A DNA stretch of 37,807 nucleotides from Porphyrobacter sp. SLTP (lineage in GTDB: Bacteria; Pseudomonadota; Alphaproteobacteria; Sphingomonadales; Sphingomonadaceae), in NCBI RefSeq assembly GCF_009905735.1, contig NZ_JAAALE010000026.1:1-37807 (forward strand), read 5' to 3'. Numbering within the stretch: position 1 is the first letter of the stretch; each line of letters starts with the position of its first letter. Shown in pieces: positions 16,081 through 24,133 of this stretch. Below the pieces are notes generated by a model. The model was not told the origin of the DNA and did not search any database. It was given only the letters and a program-made list of their open reading frames with translations. The position numbers were made by a program, and so were the translations under genes.

Positions 16081-18003
16081 ATGGCTAAAGTTATCGGTAT
16101 CGACCTCGGCACTACCAATTCCTGCGTTGCTGTCATGGATGGCGGCAAGCCCAAGGTTATCGAAAATTCCGAAGGCGCGCGCACGACGCCGTCGATCGTC
16201 GCTTTCACCAAGGATGGCCAGCGCCTGATCGGGCAGCCGGCCAAGCGTCAGGCGGTCACGAACCCCGACAACACCCTCTTCGCGATCAAGCGCCTGATCG
16301 GCCGCCGCTTTGAAGACCCGCTGACCAAGAAGGACATGGGCCTGGTTCCCTATTCCATCGTCAAGGGCAAGAACGGTGATGCCTGGGTCAAGGCCGGTGA
16401 GGAAGAATACAGCCCGTCGCAGGTCTCGGCCTTCATTCTCCAGAAGATGAAGGAAACCGCCGAAAGCTATCTCGGCGAAACCGTGACGCAGGCTGTCATC
16501 ACCGTGCCCGCCTATTTCAACGACGCCCAGCGTCAGGCGACCAAGGATGCCGGCATGATCGCCGGGCTTGAAGTGCTGCGCATCATCAACGAGCCGACCG
16601 CGGCTGCGCTCGCCTATGGGATGGACAAGGAAGATGGCAAGACCATCGCCGTCTATGACCTTGGCGGCGGCACCTTCGACGTGTCGATCCTCGAAATCGG
16701 GGACGGCGTGTTCGAAGTGAAGTCGACCAACGGGGACACCTTCCTTGGCGGTGAAGACTTCGACAATGCGATCGTGGAATTCCTCGCAGATGCCTTCAAG
16801 AAGAAGGAAGGCATGGATCTGAAGACCGACAAGCTCGCGCTTCAGCGTCTGAAGGAAGCGGCGGAAAAGGCCAAGATCGAACTGTCGAGTGCGGCCACCA
16901 CCGAAATCAACCTGCCCTTCATCACCGCGCGCATGGAAGGTGGCACCACCACTCCGCTGCACCTGGTGGAGACGATCACCCGCGCCGACCTCGAAAAGAT
17001 GGTCGACGGGCTGATCCAGCGTACGCTTGATCCGTGCAAGAAGGCGATGGCGGATGCGGGTGTGTCTAAGGACCAGATCGACGAAGTGATCCTCGTCGGC
17101 GGTATGACCCGTATGCCCCGCGTGCGCGAAGTGGTGGAGCAGTTCTTCGGGGCGAAGCCGCACACCGGCGTGAACCCGGATGAAGTCGTCGCCATGGGTG
17201 CGGCCATTCAGGCGGGCGTGTTGCAGGGCGACGTCAAGGACGTGCTGCTGCTCGACGTGACCCCGCTGTCGCTCGGTATCGAGACGCTGGGCGGCGTGTT
17301 CACCCGCATGATCGACCGCAACACCACCATCCCGACCAAGAAGACCCAGACCTACTCGACCGCCGAAGACAATCAGAACGCGGTGACGATCAAGGTCTAT
17401 CAGGGCGAACGCGAGATGGCGGCGGACAACAAGCTGCTTGGCAATTTCGACCTGATCGGCATTCCGCCTGCACCGCGCGGCGTGCCGCAGATCGAAGTGA
17501 CCTTCGATATCGACGCCAACGGCATTGTGTCCGTGGCGGCAAAGGACAAGGGCACCGGCAAGGAGCAGACGATCAAGATCCAGGCTTCGGGTGGCTTGTC
17601 GGATTCGGACATCGACCAGATGGTCAAGGATGCCGAAAAGTTCGCTGAAGAGGACAAGAAGCGCCGGGCTGCCGCGGAAGCGCGCAACCAGGCTGACAGT
17701 CTGGTACACGCCACCGAAAAGCAGCTCGAAGAGCACGGCGCGAAGATCGACGCTGCGACCAAGACCGAGGTCGAGGAAGCCATCGCGGCGGTCAAGACCG
17801 CGCTCGAAGGCGGCGATGCCGATGACATCAACGCCAAGGCGCAGGCCTTGACGCAAGTTGCCATGAAGATGGGTCAGCAGATCTACGAACAGCAGCAGGC
17901 CGCAGGGCCGGATGCCGCTGCCGAGACAGCTGGCGAAACGGCCGCCGACGAAGACGTCGTCGACGCCGAGTTCTCCGAGGTCGACGAAGACAAGAAGGGC
18001 TAA
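16081..18003 (+). CDS. dnaK: Chaperone DnaK (Hsp70)
   Basis: A 640-residue Hsp70. The ATPase domain begins [20 protein letters not shown] and carries the phosphate-2 motif [20 protein letters not shown] and the adenosine motif [16 protein letters not shown]. The linker [15 protein letters not shown] leads into the substrate-binding domain, and an alpha-helical lid ends in an acidic tail. Length is normal (E. coli 638). The start at 16081 is fixed by the conserved N-terminus. dnaJ follows 90 bp downstream; grpE and hrcA lie upstream beyond three small genes. A heat-shock-type promoter precedes it. Confidence 0.98.
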   Translation: MAKVIGIDLGTTNSCVAVMDGGKPKVIENSEGARTTPSIVAFTKDGQRLIGQPAKRQAVTNPDNTLFAIKRLIGRRFEDPLTKKDMGLVPYSIVKGKNGDAWVKAGEEEYSPSQVSAFILQKMKETAESYLGETVTQAVITVPAYFNDAQRQATKDAGMIAGLEVLRIINEPTAAALAYGMDKEDGKTIAVYDLGGGTFDVSILEIGDGVFEVKSTNGDTFLGGEDFDNAIVEFLADAFKKKEGMDLKTDKLALQRLKEAAEKAKIELSSAATTEINLPFITARMEGGTTTPLHLVETITRADLEKMVDGLIQRTLDPCKKAMADAGVSKDQIDEVILVGGMTRMPRVREVVEQFFGAKPHTGVNPDEVVAMGAAIQAGVLQGDVKDVLLLDVTPLSLGIETLGGVFTRMIDRNTTIPTKKTQTYSTAEDNQNAVTIKVYQGEREMAADNKLLGNFDLIGIPPAPRGVPQIEVTFDIDANGIVSVAAKDKGTGKEQTIKIQASGGLSDSDIDQMVKDAEKFAEEDKKRRAAAEARNQADSLVHATEKQLEEHGAKIDAATKTEVEEAIAAVKTALEGGDADDINAKAQALTQVAMKMGQQIYEQQQAAGPDAAAETAGETAADEDVVDAEFSEVDEDKKG

Positions 18004-18032
18004 GCCCCGATGCAACCCAGTGCGCAGCAGAT

Positions 18033-18065
18033 GCAGCCGGTTCCTGGTTCCGGCGCATCGGCTGC
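18033..18065 (+). promoter_or_regulatory. Inverted repeat in the dnaK-dnaJ spacer
   Basis: Seven-base arms GCAGCCG (18033-18039) and CGGCTGC (18059-18065) enclose 19 nt. A smaller alternative stem, GCCGG (18036-18040) with CCGGC (18050-18054), would compete with it. No T-run follows, so it is not a standard intrinsic terminator; it could be a processing or attenuation site that sets the DnaK:DnaJ ratio. Confidence 0.35.
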
Positions 18066-18093
18066 GGCTGGTCACGGGGAATAGGTCAAAGAC

Positions 18094-19236
18094 ATGTCCA
18101 CCGCTCAGACAGATTACTACGCCACGCTCGAATGTGCCCGCACCGCTGATGGCGCAGCGCTCAAGAGCGCCTATCGCAAGCTCGCCATGAAGTATCACCC
18201 GGACCGCAATCCGGGCGATGCCAGTGCGGAAGCCAAATTCAAGGCGATCAGCGAGGCCTATGATTGCCTCAAGGACCCGCAAAAGCGCGCGGCCTATGAC
18301 CGCTATGGCCACGAAGCCTTCACGCAAGGCATGAACGGAGGCGGCGGTGGTGGCTTCGGCGGCCGGGGCGGCGGCGACTTCGCCGATATCGGCGACATCT
18401 TCGAAACCATCTTCGGCAGCGCCTTTGGCGGCGGCGGTGCGCAGCGCCAGCAGAAGCGGCGCGGCGCGGACCTGCGCTATGACATGCAGGTCACGCTCGA
18501 AGAGGCCTTCCACGGCAAATCGACCGAGATCGAGATCGAAGTCAGTCAGGCCTGTGACACCTGCGATGGCAGCGGCGCGACCCCTGGCACGAGCGAACGC
18601 CAGTGCAACCTGTGCAATGGCATGGGCAGCGTGCGCGCCAAGCAGGGCCTTTTCGTGATCGAGCGTCCGTGCCCCACCTGTAGCGGGCGCGGCAAGGTAA
18701 TCGAGAACCCGTGCCGGGTCTGCGGCGGCGAGGGACGGGTGGACAAGCCCCAGACCCTCAAGATCGATATCCCCGCAGGCGTCGACACCGGCACCCGCAT
18801 CCGCCTTGGCGGGAAGGGTGAAGCCGGTCAGCGCGGCTCCCCCGCAGGCGATCTGTACATCTTCCTCCACGTCAAACCGCACCGGGTGTTCGAACGCGAC
18901 GGCACCACGCTCGCCACCCGCGTTCCGGTGAGCTTCACCACGGCGGCGCTGGGCGGCTGCGTGGAGATTCCCGATCTCGATGGCTCGACCAACCGGCTCG
19001 AAATCCCCGCCGGTATCCAGTCGGGCAAGCAGTTGCGCATTCGCGGCGCCGGGATGCCGGTGCTGCAAGGGCGCGGGCGCGGCGATCTGGTGGTGGAAAT
19101 CGCCGTCGAAACGCCGACCAAGCTCAGCCGCCGCCAGAAGGAAATCCTCGAGGAATTCAAGGCGACCGAGACCGGGGACGAATGCCCCGAGAGCCGCGGC
19201 TTCTTCGACAAGCTGAAAGACGTGTTCGGGGGCTGA
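18094..19236 (+). CDS. dnaJ: Chaperone DnaJ (Hsp40)
   Basis: A 380-residue class A J-protein. The J domain has H-P-D at residues 35-37. A Gly/Phe-rich linker (about 76-115) follows, then four CxxCxGxG zinc-finger repeats (CDTCDGSG, CNLCNGMG, CPTCSGRG, CRVCGGEG), then the substrate-binding beta domains with a conserved GDLYIFLHVKPHRVFERDG. All hallmark residues are intact. It works with DnaK and GrpE encoded upstream. The next gene is convergent, 75 bp away. Confidence 0.97.
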   Translation: MSTAQTDYYATLECARTADGAALKSAYRKLAMKYHPDRNPGDASAEAKFKAISEAYDCLKDPQKRAAYDRYGHEAFTQGMNGGGGGGFGGRGGGDFADIGDIFETIFGSAFGGGGAQRQQKRRGADLRYDMQVTLEEAFHGKSTEIEIEVSQACDTCDGSGATPGTSERQCNLCNGMGSVRAKQGLFVIERPCPTCSGRGKVIENPCRVCGGEGRVDKPQTLKIDIPAGVDTGTRIRLGGKGEAGQRGSPAGDLYIFLHVKPHRVFERDGTTLATRVPVSFTTAALGGCVEIPDLDGSTNRLEIPAGIQSGKQLRIRGAGMPVLQGRGRGDLVVEIAVETPTKLSRRQKEILEEFKATETGDECPESRGFFDKLKDVFGG

Positions 19237-19311
19237 GGCGCTATAGCCGCGCGGGCCTGAAAGATGTCCCGCCAGACCCGGACCGCAGCGCGGCGTCGCG
19301 CGGTGGCGATT

Positions 19312-21639
19312 TCAACCCATCCGCTCCCGCACTTCGAGCCGGATCTGGTCGATCAGCCCGCGCTGGCAGCGGCCGGACAGTTCCTCTTCCTCCAACACCG
19401 CCAGGAACACCGCGCGCTTGGCTGCGGTGATGGTGTCGACAGGAACGCCGCCCGGAACCGTCGAGGCGACGAGATCGATCATCCGCTCCGCGCCGTGCAG
19501 GCGTCCCCACAGGTAATCATTCTCGCGGTAATCGCGGCTGAAGAACGCGCCGAAATTGTAGAACTCGATCCCGCGCAAGGTGGCTGCCGTCCCGCCATCC
19601 CGGATCGAGCGCGCGTCGTCGGGCGAGATGCGGTCGATCTTGACCGGGTTGAACTCGTCCAGCCCCTCGCGCCGCGACAGGGGCAGAGTGGCGACGTCGT
19701 AGAACGGGAACCCGAGATAGGTCAGCAGCATCCGCCGCTTGAGGCTTTTCGGCATGTCCTCCAGCGCGTCGATCAGCATCTCCTCGGCGGCGAGATCGGT
19801 CGCGGGCAGCAAGCGCCCGGCGCTCAAGTAATCGATCACCGCAGCAGGAGCCTGCAAGGCGTTGGCCGCCAATTGCCGGAAGAGCGGGGCGTGCAACACA
19901 TCCTCGTCCGCGCGGTAATAGAGCGCGAGAATTTCGTAGAGCCGGTCGCGCGCGCGGTCGAGCGCATCCTCGGAAATCTCGGGATCGACCTGCCAATCGC
20001 GCGCTAGCTTGCGCGACAGCATTTGCAGCCGGCGGATGCGAAAGCCGGTGTCATGCGCGCGGAAAAAGGTAATCGCCCCCAACGTCGCGCCGCCCTGCGC
20101 GCCGGTGAGCTGATGCAACCCGCGCGCCTCAAGCTCGCAGCGCAAGACCTCGATCAGCGCGCCGGTATCGGCCATCGGCTGCCCGGCGGCGCGCAGGATC
20201 AGTGTCGCTAACTGGCCGAGGATGCCGTCAAACTTGGTGAGCGCATAGGCGCCAAAGGCATAGCCCGCCCGCTCGGCCGCGGCCTGCTGTGCTCTTGAGC
20301 GCCAGGCCGCAAGCCTTTTGGGTGTGGGGCGATCAAGCAGGAAGGTGTAGCCGAACAGCTTCTCCACCGCGCGGTCGATATCGGGCTGCAAGTCCATCAC
20401 GATCCGCTTCAGCCGCGCGGCGTCACGCGATTGCTGGTCGATGCGTTCCAGATCATCGCGGATCGGCTGTTCGCGCGGGATGGTGGAGAGCGAGCCGAAG
20501 ATCGCACCGAAGAAGCCCACCTCGCGGGTGCGGGTGCCCGGCGCGGGGCGAGTGCCATCGGGGCGCGGGTCGAGATAGACGAACCGCCGGTCAACCTCGC
20601 GCTGCGCCGGGCGGCCATGCAGCGCGGCGAGGGCGGCTCCGAAGGGCGCGCCGACCAGCACTGCCCCGTCGATGAGAGCGACCTCGGCCATGCTGCCGCG
20701 CGCGACATGGGCGGGCATGATCCGCGCGAGGAACGCGTCACGGCTCGGCCATTCCTGCCCCTCGGCAGCGGCCAGCGCGTCGATTTCGGCAAGGGTCAAG
20801 GGCGGAAAGGCGCCAGGAAAGCTCGCCGTCGCGCGGGCAGCCAGAACCAGTTCGAGCGGATCGGCCAACATTCCCGGCATTCCGCCCCGGCTGCCTTCGC
20901 CCACCCGCGCGCGGAAGCTGATCGGCAAGCGGTGCTCGGTCTCCTCGACATGGGGCGGGGAATTCAGCCGCAGCCGTTCGGGATGCCCACGAAAATCGGT
21001 GGCGGTGACGGTGAGGTCAATCGGATAGCTGGCGGGCAGCAAGGGCAGGCCATCCCCCTCTGCTTCCATCTTCGTCAGTGCTTCATACAGCATCGCCGAG
21101 AACCGCGATCCCGAGAACGGCGGGCTGAACCAGCGCCCGCGCACCAGACGCGAGACTTTGGCGCGCACCTCGGCGCGGGTTTCGGGCGAGACCGTGGCGC
21201 TGACCGCATTGCCCGGCCGGCTCAGGAACCACTCGGCAATCGGCTGCGCCCACAGCTTGCCATAGCGCCACAGCGGCTCGGCATCGGGATCGGTCAGCTC
21301 GCTCGCGTCAGCATTGGTGAGCCACAGGTCGGTGAGCGGCTCAAGACTGTGCCCGGCATAAATTGCCTGCGCGAGGAACACCGCATTGATCCCGCCTGCG
21401 CTCGCCCCGGTGAGGATATCGGGCAGCACCCGCAGCCGCAGCGCATGATCGCGCTCTACCGTGCGCAGAAAATCGCGATAGGCGGCGGCGACACCGTCCA
21501 GCGGAACGGCGGCAGGATGGTGGAACGCACGGCTCGCCCGGGCGAGGTGCCACACCTCCTTGGTGATGCCGTGCATGTAGACCGCCAGGCTGACCCCGCC
21601 GTAACATACCAGAGCAAGGCGCAGTTCCTTCTGCCGCAT
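19312..21639 (-). CDS. Patatin-like phospholipase (long, DUF3376-containing type)
   Basis: A 775-residue patatin-related protein. It starts KELRLALVCYGGVSLAVYMH, where the glycine-rich turn serves as the oxyanion hole. The nucleophile elbow is G-A-S-A-G-G (GxSxG), and the catalytic aspartate is in L-I-D-G-A-V-L. The Ser-Asp dyad is therefore complete. The long C-terminal region (about residues 400-775) is characteristic of the TIGR03607/DUF3376 patatin subgroup; its role is unknown. No signal peptide is evident, so it is probably cytosolic or membrane-associated. The start at 21639 is chosen because it immediately precedes the conserved N-terminus. Divergent from radA across 73 bp that contain an SOS box. 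Confidence 0.88.
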   Translation of the reverse strand: MRQKELRLALVCYGGVSLAVYMHGITKEVWHLARASRAFHHPAAVPLDGVAAAYRDFLRTVERDHALRLRVLPDILTGASAGGINAVFLAQAIYAGHSLEPLTDLWLTNADASELTDPDAEPLWRYGKLWAQPIAEWFLSRPGNAVSATVSPETRAEVRAKVSRLVRGRWFSPPFSGSRFSAMLYEALTKMEAEGDGLPLLPASYPIDLTVTATDFRGHPERLRLNSPPHVEETEHRLPISFRARVGEGSRGGMPGMLADPLELVLAARATASFPGAFPPLTLAEIDALAAAEGQEWPSRDAFLARIMPAHVARGSMAEVALIDGAVLVGAPFGAALAALHGRPAQREVDRRFVYLDPRPDGTRPAPGTRTREVGFFGAIFGSLSTIPREQPIRDDLERIDQQSRDAARLKRIVMDLQPDIDRAVEKLFGYTFLLDRPTPKRLAAWRSRAQQAAAERAGYAFGAYALTKFDGILGQLATLILRAAGQPMADTGALIEVLRCELEARGLHQLTGAQGGATLGAITFFRAHDTGFRIRRLQMLSRKLARDWQVDPEISEDALDRARDRLYEILALYYRADEDVLHAPLFRQLAANALQAPAAVIDYLSAGRLLPATDLAAEEMLIDALEDMPKSLKRRMLLTYLGFPFYDVATLPLSRREGLDEFNPVKIDRISPDDARSIRDGGTAATLRGIEFYNFGAFFSRDYRENDYLWGRLHGAERMIDLVASTVPGGVPVDTITAAKRAVFLAVLEEEELSGRCQRGLIDQIRLEVRERMG

Positions 21640-21675
21640 CGCCACTGTGTAGCGACCAAGTCCACAGCAATGCAA

Positions 21676-21704
21676 TTGCGTTCGTCATCTGTTCTCGTTA
21701 TTGC
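21676..21704 (+). promoter_or_regulatory. Candidate radA promoter
   Basis: TTGCGT (21676-21681), a 17-bp spacer and TATTGC (21699-21704) form a plausible promoter reading toward radA. The LexA-type box at 21680-21694 lies between the two elements, where a bound repressor would block it. Transcription would start very close to the ATG. Prediction only. Confidence 0.35.
21680..21694. promoter_or_regulatory. Alphaproteobacterial SOS (LexA) box
   Basis: GTTC-GTCATCT-GTTC is an exact match to GTTC-N7-GTTC, the LexA operator of Alphaproteobacteria, a direct-repeat type unlike the E. coli palindrome. It lies 18 bases upstream of the radA ATG and about 40 bases from the divergent patatin-like gene. 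The position next to a DNA-repair gene makes chance less likely. Confidence 0.65.
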
Positions 21705-21712
21705 GCGCTCCT

Positions 21713-23080
21713 ATGGCAAAATCGAAACGCCGCTTTGTGTGTCAGGAATGCGGCTCGGTATCTCCGCGCTGGCAGGGGCAATGCGCCGATTGCGGGCAGT
21801 GGAACACGCTGGTGGAGGATGTGCCCGCGACGGTGTTCTCGCAGAAGCACGACCTGTCGACCGGCGGGCGGCCCGTGATGTTCGAGCCGCTCAATGCGCC
21901 GACCCAGCTCCCCATCAGAAAGTCGACCGGGCTTGCCGAGTTCGACCGCGCACTGGGCGGCGGGTTGGTGCCGGGGAGCGCGGTGCTGCTGGGCGGCGAT
22001 CCGGGGATCGGCAAATCGACGCTGCTGTTGCAATGCGCGGCCACCATCGCGCGCGGCGGCAATGATGTCGTCTATGTCAGCGGTGAGGAGGCGGCCGGGC
22101 AGGTGCGGCTGCGCGCGAGCCGCATGGGCATGATCGATGCACCGATTCGACTCGCGTCGGAAACCTCGGTCCGCGACATTCTGACGACGCTCGGCAATGG
22201 CGAACCGCCCGCTTTGCTGGTGATCGATTCGATCCAGACGATGCATTCCGACACCATCGAAGGCGCTCCCGGCACTGTCAGTCAGGTGCGCGGCTGCGCT
22301 TTGGAGCTGATCCGCTACGCCAAGGAAAGCGGTTGCGCGGTGGTGCTGGTCGGCCATGTTACCAAGGACGGCACCATTGCTGGCCCCCGCGTGCTGGAAC
22401 ATATGGTCGATGTGGTGATGAGCTTTGAAGGCGAACGCTCGCACCAATACCGCATCCTTCGCGCCTTGAAGAACCGCTTTGGCGCGGTTGATGAGATCGG
22501 CGTATTCGCGATGGCGTCCGAAGGGTTGGAGGAAGTCGCGAACCCCTCACTGCTGTTCCTGTCGGGCCGCGAGACGCCGCTGGCAGGCAGCGCAGTGTTC
22601 CCGGCATTGGAGGGCACCCGCCCGGTTCTCGTGGAAATTCAAGCGCTCATCGTTCGCCTGCAATCCGGCGCAACCCCGCGGCGCGCCGTGGTGGGGTGGG
22701 ATTCCGGAAGGCTCGCGATGTTGCTCGCCGTGCTGGAATCGCGCTGCGGGCTGAATTTTTCGTCGGCTGAAGTCTATCTCAACATCGCGGGCGGATACCG
22801 TCTGACCGACCCTGCGGCCGACCTAGCGGTGGCCGCTGCGCTGGTCTCGGCGCTGGCGGACCGGCCGCTGCCGGACAAGACCGCGTGGTTCGGCGAGGTC
22901 AGTCTCGCGGGCGAGATCCGGCCGGTTGCCCACGCCCCCTTGCGGATGCGCGAGGCGGCCAAGCTCGGCTTCGCCCGGTGCTATGGCCCGGCTGGCGGCG
23001 CCACTGGCAGTGCTGGCGCGGACTACCGTGGTCTGGCCGCACTGGCGAACGTCGTTGACCAGGTGATGGGCAGCGCATAA
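21713..23080 (+). CDS. radA: DNA repair protein RadA
   Basis: A 455-residue RecA-like helicase that processes recombination intermediates. The N-terminal C4 zinc finger uses Cys 10, 13, 24 and 27. The Walker A motif is GGDPGIGKST, and the RadA-specific KNRFG motif is in LKNRFGAVDEIGVFAM. The C-terminal Lon-protease-like domain lacks a functional protease site, as is normal. The start at 21713 (MAKSKRRF) is preferred over an extension four codons upstream. It is preceded by a perfect SOS box and followed after 12 bp by cvpA. Confidence 0.96.
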   Translation: MAKSKRRFVCQECGSVSPRWQGQCADCGQWNTLVEDVPATVFSQKHDLSTGGRPVMFEPLNAPTQLPIRKSTGLAEFDRALGGGLVPGSAVLLGGDPGIGKSTLLLQCAATIARGGNDVVYVSGEEAAGQVRLRASRMGMIDAPIRLASETSVRDILTTLGNGEPPALLVIDSIQTMHSDTIEGAPGTVSQVRGCALELIRYAKESGCAVVLVGHVTKDGTIAGPRVLEHMVDVVMSFEGERSHQYRILRALKNRFGAVDEIGVFAMASEGLEEVANPSLLFLSGRETPLAGSAVFPALEGTRPVLVEIQALIVRLQSGATPRRAVVGWDSGRLAMLLAVLESRCGLNFSSAEVYLNIAGGYRLTDPAADLAVAAALVSALADRPLPDKTAWFGEVSLAGEIRPVAHAPLRMREAAKLGFARCYGPAGGATGSAGADYRGLAALANVVDQVMGSA

Positions 23081-23092
23081 CCTTTGCCGCCT

Positions 23093-23638
23093 ATGGCCGG
23101 TCTCGACATCATCATCGCCATCATCGTGGTCATCGCTGCCGTTGGCGGGTTCATGCGCGGGTTGGTGCAGGAAGTGCTCTCGCTCGCAGCGTGGGTGCTG
23201 GCGGCCTTCGCGCTGCATTTCCTCCATCCCGAGCTGACCAAGGGATTGCGGATGCTCTATCCGGTCGAGCCGGGGGATGCGCTGCTTGCATTCGTGCTGC
23301 TGCTGCTGATCCCCTATGCCGCGATGAAAGTGATCATCGGCACGGCCAGCGGCGCGTCCGACGGGGCGGTGCTGGGGCCGGTTGACCGCGTGCTCGGGTT
23401 CGGCTTCGGCGCGGTCAAGGGGGCGCTGATGGCAGTCTTCGCCTTTGCCTTGCTGGTGACCGGGTATGACGAAAGCTGGGGTTACACGGGCCGCCCGCAA
23501 TGGATGACCGAGGCGCGCACCTATGCCGCTGCCGATGCCTTCTCGCGCCAGCTGCTCCCGGCCATCGCGGTGCGGCGGGACCGGCTGCGCAGTGAGTTCG
23601 AAGCACGGGAGGCCGCGGCCAAGCGGGCCGCCCGCTGA
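23093..23638 (+). CDS. CvpA family membrane protein
   Basis: A 181-residue inner-membrane protein with four predicted transmembrane segments and the CvpA pattern: an N-terminal helix DIIIAIIVVIAAVGGFMRGL, a conserved Gly-Phe-Arg-Gly-like turn, and L-G-x-V-D-R-V-L-G-F-G-F-G-A-V-K-G in the last third, which is the family's most conserved stretch. The tail is basic and Ala-rich. CvpA was first linked to colicin V production; its general function is unclear, with roles in envelope tolerance reported. It lies 12 bp after radA and 5 bp before the scaffold gene. Confidence 0.88.
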   Translation: MAGLDIIIAIIVVIAAVGGFMRGLVQEVLSLAAWVLAAFALHFLHPELTKGLRMLYPVEPGDALLAFVLLLLIPYAAMKVIIGTASGASDGAVLGPVDRVLGFGFGAVKGALMAVFAFALLVTGYDESWGYTGRPQWMTEARTYAAADAFSRQLLPAIAVRRDRLRSEFEAREAAAKRAAR

Positions 23639-23643
23639 CCGCC

Positions 23644-24084
23644 GTGACCGCCCGCCCTGCGGCCAAGCTTTATTCGCCCGCGCTGCTCGGGCTGGCGACG
23701 GAGCTTGCCGCGTTCCCGCTCGATGACACCCTGCCGCTGCGCGCCGACGCCCGCTCGCGCAGCTGCGGCAGCGTGATCGCGCTCGGACTGGCGCTGGCGG
23801 AGAACGGGCACGTCGGGCAGATCGGCATGACCGTGAGCGCCTGCGCCATCGGCCAAGCCTCAGCCGCGTTGCTCGCTCGCAGCGCTGTTGGGGCCGACCC
23901 TGCCAGGATTGTCGATACAATGTCCACGCTCACCACGTGGCTGGCGGGCGAGAGCGGCTTGCCCGATTGGCCGGGACTGGATGTGCTCTCTCCCGCGCTT
24001 CCCCATGCCGGACGGCACGGCGCGCTACTATTGCCGTGGAAGGCGGCGTGCGAGGCGCTTTCAAGCGGCGCGGAGCAGGGCTAG
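23644..24084 (+). CDS. NifU/IscU-like iron-sulfur scaffold protein
   Basis: A 146-residue protein of the NifU N-terminal (IscU-like) family, with GTG start at 23644. The three positions of the Fe-S ligand cysteines are kept: Cys 41 (RSRSCGSV), Cys 67 (SACAIGQASA) and Cys 136 (WKAACEAL). In canonical IscU the first cysteine is followed by Gly-Asp, and that Asp is needed for cluster release; here it is Gly-Ser. The protein may therefore be a divergent scaffold or a non-scaffold relative. No isc/suf genes are nearby. It is tightly packed after cvpA and 49 bp before the transporter gene. Confidence 0.8.
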   Translation: MTARPAAKLYSPALLGLATELAAFPLDDTLPLRADARSRSCGSVIALGLALAENGHVGQIGMTVSACAIGQASAALLARSAVGADPARIVDTMSTLTTWLAGESGLPDWPGLDVLSPALPHAGRHGALLLPWKAACEALSSGAEQG

Positions 24085-24133
24085 GGACACACGCAAGAGG
24101 TCGCCCGTCAGGGGCAAAGGGGATGTAACAGAC

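Noticed and set aside
18033..18065. Intrinsic terminator after dnaK
   Set aside because: No T-run follows the stem, and dnaJ follows directly.
15994..19068. A very long open frame on the minus strand opposite dnaK and dnaJ
   Set aside because: It is antisense to two highly conserved genes, shows no domain, and is His/Leu/Gly-rich as expected from complementing GC-biased codons.
19237..19311. Terminator between dnaJ and the patatin-like gene
   Set aside because: Only short GC stems (for example GCGCG-gcgt-CGCGC) without a T-run; not supportable as a terminator.
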